A DNA stretch of 64,000 nt from Carboxylicivirga sp. (GTDB lineage: Bacteria; Bacteroidota; Bacteroidia; Bacteroidales; Marinilabiliaceae), in contig JAOARW010000121.1 of the NCBI GenBank assembly GCA_025210475.1, forward strand, positions 62,001 through 126,000. The letters run 5' to 3'. Under the pieces are notes generated by a model, which saw only the letters and a program-made list of their open reading frames with translations, was not told the DNA's origin and did not search any database. The translations under genes and the position numbers were made by a program. Positions 1 to 8,479 of this stretch are shown here, in pieces. Numbering within the stretch: position 1 is the first letter of the stretch; every line of letters starts with the position of its first letter.

Positions 1-5
1 TTTAA

Positions 6-746
6 TCAGGAATTCCAAATGCTCCAGGCTGCTTCTGCCTGAAGGTGTAGCATTTCTAATCCATTTTTAACAACCGCCCCCTGATTGATCCCTTTTTGCA
101 TAAAAAGTGTTGTTTCAGGATTGTATGTTAAATCGTAAAGAATGTGATCTTCAGAGAGTAGATCGTATGGCATATCGGGGCAAGTGTCAATATTTGGAAA
201 CATGCCTAGTGGTGTACAGTTAACCAAAATAGTGAATTCATCAATGATGTCTTTGTTCAGATTCTTGTAGGTGAGCTTGTTGTCTGATTTGTTGCGCGAC
301 ACATACTTGAATTCAATTTGCATTAAGCGAAAGGCTTCTGCTACAGCTTTTGCAGCGCCACCAGTTCCTAGTATCAATGCTTTCTTATGTGATTCTTTTA
401 AAAGCGGTTTAATGGAATTTGAGAAGCCGATGAGATCGGTGTTGTAACCTATTAGTTTGGGTTGCTTTTTATCCCAGTTGACTTTTACTGCATTGCACGC
501 ACCAACAGCCTTGGCACTGTGGTCCAATTCATCCAGATATTCAAATACATTCTCTTTATGAGGAATCGTTACACTAAAACCCGAAATATAGGCATGTTGC
601 TTAAGTACTTCAGGTAATTCAGTGATATGCTCGATTTCAAAATTCAGGAATCTGGCATCGATGTCTTCTTTGCTAAATTTTTCAGTGAAATATTTTTGCG
701 AAAAGGATTGAGCCAGCGGATAACCAATTAAACCAAATGTTCTCAT
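6..746 (-). CDS. aroE: Shikimate dehydrogenase AroE
   Basis: Reduces 3-dehydroshikimate to shikimate with NADPH in cytosolic aromatic amino acid synthesis. The 246-residue protein shows the family signature in order: the shikimate-binding S14-x-S16 pair in a GYPLAQSFS context, catalytic Lys64 in the VTIPHK motif, Asp104 in NTD, and the glycine-rich nucleotide loop LGTGGAAKA near residue 127. It is slightly shorter than E. coli AroE (about 270) but has all key residues. The ATG at 746 lies 3 bases after the stop of the DUF368 gene, so it is the third gene of a minus-strand operon. The TGA stop at 6-8 lies just inside the window, so the gene is complete. The identification is secure. Confidence 0.96.
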   Translation of the reverse strand: MRTFGLIGYPLAQSFSQKYFTEKFSKEDIDARFLNFEIEHITELPEVLKQHAYISGFSVTIPHKENVFEYLDELDHSAKAVGACNAVKVNWDKKQPKLIGYNTDLIGFSNSIKPLLKESHKKALILGTGGAAKAVAEAFRLMQIEFKYVSRNKSDNKLTYKNLNKDIIDEFTILVNCTPLGMFPNIDTCPDMPYDLLSEDHILYDLTYNPETTLFMQKGINQGAVVKNGLEMLHLQAEAAWSIWNS

Positions 747-749
747 GTC

Positions 750-1661
750 TTACTTTTGTTTCTTTGATGCCAATAATTCTGTAGCGGTGATGCTAACAAT
801 ACCTAAAATAATAAAAAGTGCTGCAAAATAAAACTCCTGGTTGAGTTCGGGGGTATAATAATCAAAATCTACCGTTTTGATTTTATCGCCAAATTGTTTG
901 GTTACTTCATGCTTCCATGGCCATAGTATGCCCAATGAACCTGCAATAAAGCCGGTTAATAAGGCGATGGTTTGATTGTGGTATTTCTTTAATAGCCACG
1001 ATAAAAAATGAGAGAAGGCAATGAGTCCGGCTATGGCGCCGATAGCAACCGGAAACAGAACTTTTATTTCCAGATTATTAATGGCATCAATCATTACCAA
1101 CTGGTAATTACCTAATAAAATGAGTACGAAAGAGCCGGAAAGCCCGGGTAATATCATGCTACAAATTGCAACAACACCGCATAAAACTAAATAAAGAAAT
1201 GAATCGTCCTGACTGGCTGGTGTTAAAACAGAAATGGAAACAGCTATGGCTGTTCCAATAATGGCGCTAATAATTGAAGAAGCAGACCAGTTTTTTACTG
1301 TTTTGCCAACAAAATAAACCGAAGCCAATACTAAGCCAAAGAAATAAGCCCAGATATGAATGGGGTAATTTTCAAATAAATATTCAAATAATTTCGCGAG
1401 ACTAACTACTGCAATGCCAATACCAGCAAAAAGAGCAATAAGAAAATAAAGGTCGATGTGTTGTGCCAGTGCTTTAAAGTCTCTTTTTAAAAGTAATTGA
1501 ATGGCTTTACCATTAAAGGACTTGATGGCATTAATTAATCGTTCAAAAATATTGGTGATTAAGGCGATTGTACCACCTGATACACCCGGAATAACATTGG
1601 CAGCACCCATGGCAGCGCCTTTGATGGCAATTTTAATATAGGAAATAATGGAATCGTTCAT
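750..1661 (-). CDS. popT: DUF368 polyprenyl-phosphate transporter (PopT family)
   Basis: A 303-residue polytopic membrane protein of the DUF368 family. Members of this family (PopT) are established as transporters that return undecaprenyl phosphate across the cytoplasmic membrane so the lipid carrier can be reused for peptidoglycan and polysaccharide synthesis. Two internally related loops are visible, NVIPGVSGG near residue 23 and MILPGLSGS near residue 169, each followed by a hydrophobic helix, as expected for the family's internal repeat. It sits between a TPR gene (12-base gap) and aroE (3-base gap), so the three are probably cotranscribed. The family assignment is firm; the transport role is by homology. 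Confidence 0.9.
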   Translation of the reverse strand: MNDSIISYIKIAIKGAAMGAANVIPGVSGGTIALITNIFERLINAIKSFNGKAIQLLLKRDFKALAQHIDLYFLIALFAGIGIAVVSLAKLFEYLFENYPIHIWAYFFGLVLASVYFVGKTVKNWSASSIISAIIGTAIAVSISVLTPASQDDSFLYLVLCGVVAICSMILPGLSGSFVLILLGNYQLVMIDAINNLEIKVLFPVAIGAIAGLIAFSHFLSWLLKKYHNQTIALLTGFIAGSLGILWPWKHEVTKQFGDKIKTVDFDYYTPELNQEFYFAALFIILGIVSITATELLASKKQK

Positions 1662-1673
1662 TCGTAATTTATT

Positions 1674-3077
1674 CTAAGAGTATTGTTGAATTATTTTTTT
1701 TATATCCTTGTCTTCCAATAGATCGGGGTAGTCCTCCTGAATATCCTTGTAGCCTTCCGGATCTATTGAAATAGCATTGTAAAAAGCTACAATGGCTTCT
1801 TCTTTATTCTTTAAATATTGGAAGTGACCAATGGCATTAAGATACCAAACAGCAGCAGTGTCGGGATATCTTTGTGTTAACTCAGTAAGGTAATGAGCGG
1901 TATCGAATCTATCTGACAAAAACAGTTTTAATTTTAAGAGTTCAAACCAGGCTGTTAGTTCATTGGGGTCCAGATTAAGTCCGTTTTCAAGGCTTCTGAC
2001 GGCATCTTCAGTTTTCTCCATTTCAAATAAACCTCTTGCGTGGGCAAACCAATAATCGGCATTGACAGGATTAATGGAAATGGCTTGATCAATGGCTTGC
2101 AGGCCTCCCGCAAAATTGCAGGTTTCCATTAATGTGGTACCTAAACCGTACCAGGCATCAGCTTGCTTGGGCATCAGTTGAATAGTCAGCTTGTAAAAAC
2201 GAATGGCTAAACTGTAATTGCCCAGTTGTTCCCAGCAATCACCAATGTATTGGTAGCACAATCCTTTATCACTGGTTAATGATAGGTGTTCAAAGTAAGC
2301 GTTTAAAGCCTCCTTAAAATGTCCTGATTGTACCAGGCTATTGCCAAGGTTAAAATGTGCTTCTTCGTGCGTAGGATTAATTGTTAAAGTATAATTGTAG
2401 GCATGACAGGCTTTGTGAAATGCGCCGGTTTTGTTGTAAATGATTCCTAAATTGTACCACGCGTTTTCGGAAAAAGGGTTAACCTCTAGCAAGCGGTTGT
2501 ATGTCGAGATGCTTTTTTCGTATTCCAGAGTTTTGTCTAAAGCAAAGGCATATTCGAATAAAGCTTCTTCATAATTTGGTTTTAAATCCAGCAGTTGCTC
2601 AAGAAAACTAATGGATTCCTGGTAGTATTCGCATTGGTTTAAGTTGTAGCTAATTTCCAGCAAAACATCTTCTTTGTCTTCAAAAGATACCTGAACAGCC
2701 TTGTTATAGTGCTTAATGGCTTTTGATCTTTCACTTTTCTGTAAGAAAATCCATCCTAATGTTAAAAAAACATCCGGGTTGCTATTTTCAATTGGAGCTA
2801 TCTTGTTGAGAACAAAAAGAGCTTCATCTGACTGGCCTTTTTCAACCAGTAGCATGGCCCTTTTTACCTGCAGGCTTGATGCTTGAGGATGCTGTTGTAA
2901 GCCTATCTTTAAAATGTGCTCGGCTTGTTTGATCTGATTTTTATCAAAATAGAAATCATAGATGTTCTCTATTTGATGCACATCAAAATATTCGATTTTA
3001 TCAGCGCTTATCATCTTCTCAAATCGTTCGATCGAATGTAAAGCCTCGTCGTGGCTTGCGTGCAAGAAATCCTGCAT
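1674..3077 (-). CDS. TPR-repeat protein
   Basis: A 467-residue protein built almost wholly of tetratricopeptide repeats, about a dozen, recognisable by spaced W/Y-G-A-Y-A-P positions such as AWYNLGIIYNKTGAFHKA and AHFNLGNSLVQSGHFKEA. There is no signal peptide or membrane segment, so it is predicted to be cytosolic and to act as a protein-binding scaffold. It is the first gene of the TPR-popT-aroE minus-strand operon, with a promoter just upstream. Similar cytosolic TPR proteins are common in Bacteroidota. I cannot name the binding partner. Confidence 0.85.
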   Translation of the reverse strand: MQDFLHASHDEALHSIERFEKMISADKIEYFDVHQIENIYDFYFDKNQIKQAEHILKIGLQQHPQASSLQVKRAMLLVEKGQSDEALFVLNKIAPIENSNPDVFLTLGWIFLQKSERSKAIKHYNKAVQVSFEDKEDVLLEISYNLNQCEYYQESISFLEQLLDLKPNYEEALFEYAFALDKTLEYEKSISTYNRLLEVNPFSENAWYNLGIIYNKTGAFHKACHAYNYTLTINPTHEEAHFNLGNSLVQSGHFKEALNAYFEHLSLTSDKGLCYQYIGDCWEQLGNYSLAIRFYKLTIQLMPKQADAWYGLGTTLMETCNFAGGLQAIDQAISINPVNADYWFAHARGLFEMEKTEDAVRSLENGLNLDPNELTAWFELLKLKLFLSDRFDTAHYLTELTQRYPDTAAVWYLNAIGHFQYLKNKEEAIVAFYNAISIDPEGYKDIQEDYPDLLEDKDIKKIIQQYS

Positions 3078-3103
3078 ATAATTATTAAGTATGTTTTATG
3101 CTA

Positions 3104-3133
3104 CAAAAATATAGTTTTTAATAGTTTGTCCAA
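3104..3133 (-). promoter_or_regulatory. Promoter of the TPR-popT-aroE operon
   Basis: On the minus strand, TATTTTTG at 3111-3104 matches the Bacteroidota -7 element TAnnTTTG, and a TTG at 3133-3131 lies 19 bases upstream at the -33 position. The start site would fall near 3098, about 20 bases before the ATG at 3077. Confidence 0.55.
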
Positions 3134-3207
3134 GGTCGTCGGCTAATTGTTATTAACAGCTTTATTGACAATGTTGTAAATGTGGTAGATGGAGGAGTGG
3201 AATGGGC

Positions 3208-3248
3208 AAAAAAAGAGGCTGAACTCTTTGGGTTGGGTTACAGCCTCT
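3208..3248 (-). terminator. Intrinsic terminator, minus strand, of an unassigned unit
   Basis: A perfect 8-bp inverted repeat, AGAGGCTG (3214-3221) and CAGCCTCT (3241-3248), is followed on the minus strand by seven T (3214-3208). It points away from the intergenic region and ends about 75 bases before the operon promoter at 3104-3133. No annotated minus-strand gene lies upstream of it, so it must end an unrecognised transcript. Confidence 0.6.
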
Positions 3249-3488
3249 ATGCCTGAAGAGAAATTACACCTTTATCGCCAAAACACTAGAAACCGTGTTA
3301 GTGAATGACTCTCAGACAATCGCCTGGATTTTTAATGAAGTAAATAATGAGTTAAACTCATTTATAAGTGTAGTAAAGAAATCGCCATTTTCTTTAGAGT
3401 GCTTGTTTGCTTCATTATCCTGGGCAATAAGTTAGGTTTTTTTATTGTTATGCGCTATTTGCATTACATTGATTGTCTTTACAATCGG
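3208..3488 (-). ncRNA. Possible small RNA or short unrecognised transcript
   Basis: About 280 bases lie between a sigma-54-like promoter on the minus strand (3514-3499) and the intrinsic terminator at 3248-3208. No convincing ORF is present. The longest open stretch on this strand (about 39 codons) has in-frame stops on both sides and no good start. An internal hairpin with CACTA/TAGTG arms lies near 3288-3306. The call rests only on promoter and terminator placement, so confidence is low; a decayed gene is the main alternative. Confidence 0.25.
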
Positions 3489-3498
3489 GATTTGTATT

Positions 3499-3514
3499 AA
3501 CAATGTTTGTGCCA
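3499..3514 (-). promoter_or_regulatory. Sigma-54-like promoter, minus strand
   Basis: The minus-strand sequence TGGCACAAACATTGTT reproduces the -24/-12 layout TGGCAC-N6-TTGY with correct GG-to-G spacing. The -12 position carries T rather than the usual C. It would drive the terminator-ended unit at 3488-3208. Confidence 0.3.
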
Positions 3515-3932
3515 TGGGGTGTAATGTGCATTTATACAGGAGTGTAGGTGTGTTTTATCAAATTCGAAGTCAAGTGAATGTGTCCGATTTTGAGATTGTA
3601 ACTGTACGATAATGAACGATTATTAATATTTAATTAACATAGAACATGAAAATTGGACTTGGTGTGAAAGTTGATTTTCTTAAGAAGTGAATATAATTAA
3701 GGGTTTTGAAATGTAAGGGTTCTGATAATCGGGTGGATGAGGTTTTTGTGATGTATATTATGGTTTGCATTTATCTGTAATTTAGATTGTAGTGTGTAAT
3801 GATTAAGTTTAGTAAGGTTGGTGTTTTGATAAGCTGTTTTTTTGATTCCATTTGTTAAGAACCTATTTAAGTTGTGTGTGTTAATTTGAATTTGCCTGAG
3901 TGAATTGATATATTTATACAAAATACATTGTC
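3515..3932. other. Non-coding, C-depleted stretch before the amidohydrolase gene
   Basis: No gene is recognised here. From 3661 to 3900 the plus strand has only 12 C in 240 bases (5%) but 61 G (25%), a strong asymmetry not shared by the flanking genes. This makes minus-strand stops rare and creates a spurious 74-codon minus-strand ORF at 3697-3921. The stretch may be a long untranslated leader for the gene at 3933. I found no exact TAnnTTTG element in it. Confidence 0.4.
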
Positions 3933-5258
3933 ATGGATTATGTCTTGATAAAAAATGGAGAAATTGTTGTTAATGGCATTATGCAGCGACAGGATGTATT
4001 AATTGGCAATGAAAAAATAATTGAAATAGGAGATTCGATTGAACGGCCGGAACCTGAAACTCCAGTAATCGATGCTTTAGGTAAATATTTACTTCCCGGC
4101 GCTGTGGATACAAATATTATTTTTAGTGATCTGATAAAGCAAGATGTATCTGCACTAAAGCGATTTAATCAGGCGCAAATAATCTGCGGGACAACAACTG
4201 TGATTGAGCCCATTATTCCTTTAACTTCCTTTTCTTACAAAGAAGAACTGCAGGGGAGGAAGAAAATGGATTTTGGTATCAAATCGGATTATGGGTTTCA
4301 TTTATCGATAAATAATTGGGATGTGTTTGCTTCTGACGATTTGGAATATTGTTATGCTCATGAAGGGATTGCTTCCTTTTATTTACGTTGGCCCGTAAGA
4401 AAGGGTGAGTTAAAAGGTATACCTAAGTTGCTTAAGTCGGCGGCAAAAGCGAATACACCTGTTTTGATTGATATGCAAAAGCCGGGCGAGGGAGAAGAGG
4501 GGCAGCCTGAAATGTCGAAGGTTTATAATGAAACCATAACAAATCACTTGAGTCAGCTAAGGGCTGTGTTGGATTATGCAGTTGAAGCTGGGTGTATAGT
4601 CTGTGTTTTGAACGTTTGTTTTAAAGAGGAGCTCAATTTGATAGAAAAATTATCTGATTCCGGGTTGGTTTATGCTGAAATTTTGTTTCCTTTTCACATT
4701 GCCAATTCAGATAAAATTTTTGTGGATAATAATTCAATTTATTCTGGATTTCCATTGATTAACAAATTAAACTTGCTGTCGGAGGAAGATATCTGGAAAT
4801 GCCTGAGAAAAGATAACTATTTTATTTCCAGGCCAAAAGTTAAACTGTCCGGGCAGGGAGTTTTGAGTGATAGTCAGGTTGATAATCGCCCGGATGAATA
4901 TATTCTGTTAAAAAATTTATTGTCAGTATTGTATACGTGGGGCGTGGCTGAAAAGAATTTTTCAATGGTGGATCTTGTGGACTTGATTGCTGTAAGAACC
5001 GCCCGTTTTATGGGACTTTATCCTCGAAAAGGTATCTTGCAAACCGGGAGTGATGCGGATATTATAATTTGGAATCCAGATTATAGGCGTAATTTGTATT
5101 GTCACCTGCCAGGGGTGAATAAAGAAGAGGTGAAGTCTTTTCCTTTGGAAGGACGTGTAGAGTTTGTGTTTGTTAAGGGGGGTATGGTGTATAATGGCGA
5201 AAGTTACAGCGCCGATAAAGTAAAAGGCAGGTATTTGTATCGCAGTCCTTGTATATAA
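3933..5258 (+). CDS. Dihydroorotase-like amidohydrolase, probable pseudoenzyme
   Basis: A 441-residue protein with the amidohydrolase fold of the dihydroorotase/hydantoinase group. The N-terminal strand (residues 1-55) and the C-terminal composite domain (RTARFMGLYPRKGILQTGSD, then ADIIIWNP) are well conserved. The metal site is gone: the usual PGxxDxHxH reads PGAVDTNIIF near residues 54-63, the segment that normally carries a histidine reads VLIDMQKPGEG, the PHH segment reads FPFHI, and the DHAPH motif near the C-terminal end of the barrel is absent. Inactive dihydroorotase homologues exist (PyrC' partners of aspartate transcarbamoylase, and CRMPs), so a structural or regulatory role is plausible. 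It lies 62 bases upstream of the tyrosine autokinase gene. The fold is likely; loss of catalysis is inferred from the missing ligands. Confidence 0.8.
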   Translation: MDYVLIKNGEIVVNGIMQRQDVLIGNEKIIEIGDSIERPEPETPVIDALGKYLLPGAVDTNIIFSDLIKQDVSALKRFNQAQIICGTTTVIEPIIPLTSFSYKEELQGRKKMDFGIKSDYGFHLSINNWDVFASDDLEYCYAHEGIASFYLRWPVRKGELKGIPKLLKSAAKANTPVLIDMQKPGEGEEGQPEMSKVYNETITNHLSQLRAVLDYAVEAGCIVCVLNVCFKEELNLIEKLSDSGLVYAEILFPFHIANSDKIFVDNNSIYSGFPLINKLNLLSEEDIWKCLRKDNYFISRPKVKLSGQGVLSDSQVDNRPDEYILLKNLLSVLYTWGVAEKNFSMVDLVDLIAVRTARFMGLYPRKGILQTGSDADIIIWNPDYRRNLYCHLPGVNKEEVKSFPLEGRVEFVFVKGGMVYNGESYSADKVKGRYLYRSPCI

Positions 5259-5293
5259 CAAGTTTTGACCGTTATTAAAACCCTGAAAATATT

Positions 5294-5301
5294 TATATTT
5301 G
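5294..5301 (+). promoter_or_regulatory. -7 element upstream of the autokinase gene
   Basis: TATATTTG matches TAnnTTTG exactly and lies 20 bases before the ATG at 5321. The nearest TTTG (5264-5267) is 26 bases away, longer than the usual spacing, so only the -7 element is well supported. Confidence 0.45.
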
Positions 5302-5320
5302 GCAAGCCAAATTTTAATGA

Positions 5321-7714
5321 ATGAATTATACAGATAATACGCAACAAGGTTTTGAAACACAAGTAAAAAAAACAGGAGGTGATAACCTGTTTGATATTAA
5401 TCGTTTAATTCGTTTAGTTAAAAAGAATTGGTACCTGTTTGTTATCTCCTTTCCTATTTGTTTAGGAAGTGTTATGATTTACCATAGGTATACCGTACCG
5501 GTTTATCGAGCATCAGCCACCTTATTATTAAAGAGTAGCGAGCCAAAGGCAATGTCGCAGGCCAGCCTGATGGAAGGGTTTGGATTGTCGCCGGAGGTGC
5601 GAAGTGTTGAAAATCAGAGCTTTATTATCCGTTCACGAAAAATAATTAAGAAGGCTGTTGACCAATTGGATTTTGGAGTTGAATATTATCGCAAGGGAAG
5701 ATTTAAGGATACTGAAATATATCGAAGTTCTCCTTTTAGAGTGGTGTTTGATTCGATTCATCCTCAGTTATTAAATGTTCCTATAGAAGTGCGTTTTTCT
5801 CAAAGTGGGCGTATTGAATTGAGTGCGAGTTGTGAAAGCGGAATTCTACATAATTATGCAGAAGAAAATTTTGCAGGGAGCATTGGGAATTATAGTCTGA
5901 ATAAAAGTGTTCAGGAAGGTGAGAAGGTTACGGAACAACCATTCTCATTTAAGATAGTCAGGAATGAGCGGGTAAATTTGACTCCGGATGCTACTTACTA
6001 CTTTATGTTTAAATCCCATAATCAAATCGTTTCTGAATTTCGTGGTGGCTTGGGTGTTGATTCGTATCGAGAAGGATCCAGTATTTTATTTATTACTTCG
6101 GTTGGAACCAGTAGGGGAAAGATCGTCAGGTTTCTTGATGAGTTGTGCGAGGTTATAATGGAGCATAATTTGGAGCAAAAAAATGATATGGCTACTCGGT
6201 CCATAGCTTTTATTGAATCGCAATTGGAAACTATTTCAGACACACTCGATAAGGTGCAAAATCAATTATCTTCTTATCGAAAAGCCAATCGATTTATGGG
6301 GCCTTCTGAGTTTTCTCAAAAACTGGCCGATAAGTATTACGATACGGAGAGCGAAATGAAACTGCTGAAGATGCAGATTGAGTATTATGAGTTTTTACAA
6401 GAGAATCTTCAGGAGACGGATGATTTTGAGCAGTTTTTGTTACCCGCTGTGGATAATGAAAACACGGCTTTGATTAATGAGTTGGTCATGCAGTTGATTG
6501 ATCTTCAGAAAGAGGTTGAGATGACGCAAGTGGCAGCTTCATCTGATAATCAATACTTGCAAACCATTAATAATAGCATTGAGGTTACGGTTGATTTATT
6601 AAATAAGGCAATTAATCAGGTGATTAAAAACTTTAAGCTTCAAAAAACAAAGGTGGATAATGAACTAAAGACAATTTTGGCTGATATGGATAAGTTGCCA
6701 GAATTGGAAAGGGATTATCTGATTATCGATCGAACCTATAAGTTGAATGATGCTATCTATACCTTTTTGTTACAGAAGCATTCCGAAACGCAGATTACCA
6801 AGGCGAGTAATGTGCCCGATAACGAGATTATAGATAATGCCTCGGTGGTATCCTTATTATCACCAAATAAACAGAACGATTACCGAAAAGGATTAATGCT
6901 TGCATTGTTAATTCCGGCTGTGTTTATTGGATTAAAAGAGTTTTTAAATACCAAGGTTCGGAGTAAAGAAGAATTACGAACGCTAATTCCTCATGTTCCA
7001 TTGGTTGGATCAGTGGTGCATAGTAAAAATGGAGTGGAGAATGTTATTCATGAGCATCCCAATTCGATAATAAGTGAGTCTTTCAGGTCGATAAGAACCA
7101 AGCTGAAGTTTATGGCCGGAGCGGATGAGTTGCAGGTGATTACTTTAACCAGTTCGAATACCGGAGAAGGGAAGACCTTCTGTGCTCAAAATTTGGCATC
7201 GGTTTTTGCTATTTCTGGGAAGAGAACGGTATTGGTCGGTTTTGATATGCGTAAGCCCAGGTTAACGGCCTTGTTTGACCTGCAAAATCAGGAGGGTTTG
7301 TCTAATTATTACATTGGACAAGTTGAGATTGCCGATATTATTTACAAAACCAATCATGAGCGGGTTAGTGTTATTCCTGCTGGTCCCATACCTCCTAATC
7401 CAAGTGAGTTAATTGTTGGAGAAAAAACCGAACAATTATATGATTATTTGCGAAAGAATTTTGATGTGGTAGTGGTTGACTCTCCGCCAATAGGTTTAGT
7501 TGCAGATGCTCGTTTGTTGATGCATCATTCAGATTGTAACCTGTTTGTTGTGCGTTCAAACTATACGGTTAAGGATCATATGCAGCAAACGGTCGATAAT
7601 TTGGTCAGCGAAAAAGTACACGGCTTAGGTGTTTTGCTAAATGATATAACAGTAAGTGAAAAGGAATATGGTTACTATGCTTCTGAATATTATGAATTTG
7701 GTCAGAAATCTTAG
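5321..7714 (+). CDS. Wzc-type polysaccharide co-polymerase / BY-kinase
   Basis: A 797-residue inner-membrane protein that controls chain length and export of capsule or exopolysaccharide and phosphorylates itself on tyrosine. A Wzz domain begins near residue 20 with the first membrane helix at about 36-56. A long periplasmic coiled-coil region follows, with a second helix at about 525-541 next to a Pro-rich stretch. The cytosolic kinase domain has Walker A (NTGEGKT near 613), Walker A' (VGFDMRKPR near 640) and Walker B (VVVVDSPP near 716). The C-terminus ends in a tyrosine cluster, EYGYYASEYYEFGQKS, the expected autophosphorylation site. The gene is convergent with a glycosyltransferase gene only 3 bases away. 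No partner Wza or Wzx/Wzy genes are adjacent. Confidence 0.93.
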   Translation: MNYTDNTQQGFETQVKKTGGDNLFDINRLIRLVKKNWYLFVISFPICLGSVMIYHRYTVPVYRASATLLLKSSEPKAMSQASLMEGFGLSPEVRSVENQSFIIRSRKIIKKAVDQLDFGVEYYRKGRFKDTEIYRSSPFRVVFDSIHPQLLNVPIEVRFSQSGRIELSASCESGILHNYAEENFAGSIGNYSLNKSVQEGEKVTEQPFSFKIVRNERVNLTPDATYYFMFKSHNQIVSEFRGGLGVDSYREGSSILFITSVGTSRGKIVRFLDELCEVIMEHNLEQKNDMATRSIAFIESQLETISDTLDKVQNQLSSYRKANRFMGPSEFSQKLADKYYDTESEMKLLKMQIEYYEFLQENLQETDDFEQFLLPAVDNENTALINELVMQLIDLQKEVEMTQVAASSDNQYLQTINNSIEVTVDLLNKAINQVIKNFKLQKTKVDNELKTILADMDKLPELERDYLIIDRTYKLNDAIYTFLLQKHSETQITKASNVPDNEIIDNASVVSLLSPNKQNDYRKGLMLALLIPAVFIGLKEFLNTKVRSKEELRTLIPHVPLVGSVVHSKNGVENVIHEHPNSIISESFRSIRTKLKFMAGADELQVITLTSSNTGEGKTFCAQNLASVFAISGKRTVLVGFDMRKPRLTALFDLQNQEGLSNYYIGQVEIADIIYKTNHERVSVIPAGPIPPNPSELIVGEKTEQLYDYLRKNFDVVVVDSPPIGLVADARLLMHHSDCNLFVVRSNYTVKDHMQQTVDNLVSEKVHGLGVLLNDITVSEKEYGYYASEYYEFGQKS

Positions 7715-7717
7715 TTC

Positions 7718-8464
7718 CTAGAAAAACTGAATCAACTTACTGAAATTTTTAATAAACAGGGCGTATAGTCCTCCAACTTTATTTGATTTAAGGGCTTTGT
7801 AATCCTCTTTTGATTTTTGGATGATATTTTTTAAAGAGTTGTTGCTTACACCGCCCAGTCGCATGTCAATCAGTACCTGATTGAGGAAAGTGCTTTGTGT
7901 GTTCTCGTGAGAGAAAGTTCGAAGCATATAATCGTAATCTGCTGCAATTATATAATTGGTGTTGAATAACCCCAGTTCTTTTAAGTGAGATCGTTTTAGA
8001 TAAACAGTTGGGTGAGGTGGCATCCAGCCACGTTTCAATAGTTTATCGGAGAAAGCTTGACTCTTCCAGTGTCGAACAATTTTATGCGGAGGTTCTTCTT
8101 GTATGTAATTAAGATTACCATATAAGCAGTTGAAATCGGAATTGTTTATTTCGTTGATAATGGATTCAATAACGTTGTTGTTGTGAAACAAGTCGTCGGC
8201 GTGCAAGAATCCCACCCATTCGCCTTGTGCGCATTGAAGTCCTTTATTCATGGCATCATAAATGCCATTGTCCTTGTCGCTTATCCAATGATCAATTAAG
8301 TGTTCATTTTCTTTGATAATATCTAAAGTGGCATCGGTTGACTGGCCGTCAATTATAATGTATTCAATAGCATTACGTGCTGTTTGGTTTGAAACGCTAT
8401 TGATGGTGTCAAGCAGGGTTTTCTCACAATTATAGCTAACTGTGATGATCGATACTTTCTTCAT
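7718..8464 (-). CDS. Family 2 glycosyltransferase
   Basis: A 248-residue GT-A fold glycosyltransferase of family GT2. The N-terminus MKKVSIITVSYNCEKTLLDT is the typical nucleotide-binding start, and IDGQSTDAT and DNGIYDAMNKGL follow. The metal-binding DxD-type site is HADD near residues 92-95. There are no clear membrane helices, so it probably works at the inner face of the membrane adding a sugar to a lipid-linked glycan. The acceptor cannot be told from sequence. Its start is 15 bases downstream of the preceding minus-strand gene at 8480, so the two are likely cotranscribed. It converges on the Wzc-type gene, which fits a polysaccharide role. Confidence 0.92.
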   Translation of the reverse strand: MKKVSIITVSYNCEKTLLDTINSVSNQTARNAIEYIIIDGQSTDATLDIIKENEHLIDHWISDKDNGIYDAMNKGLQCAQGEWVGFLHADDLFHNNNVIESIINEINNSDFNCLYGNLNYIQEEPPHKIVRHWKSQAFSDKLLKRGWMPPHPTVYLKRSHLKELGLFNTNYIIAADYDYMLRTFSHENTQSTFLNQVLIDMRLGGVSNNSLKNIIQKSKEDYKALKSNKVGGLYALFIKNFSKLIQFF

Positions 8465-8479
8465 TTTTAGTAATAGAAT

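Noticed and set aside
3208-3250. GAGGCTG sequence resembling ends of some insertion sequences
   Set aside because: It is fully explained as a terminator hairpin with a T run, and there is no transposase or target duplication nearby.
3290-3430. Open minus-strand stretch of about 39 codons with protein-like composition
   Set aside because: It is bounded by in-frame stops, has no convincing start codon and has no recognisable homologue; kept only as a possible decayed or non-coding region.
3697-3921. 74-codon minus-strand ORF
   Set aside because: It exists because the plus strand is almost free of C, which removes minus-strand stops. The protein is a low-complexity Asn/Leu/His string without domains.
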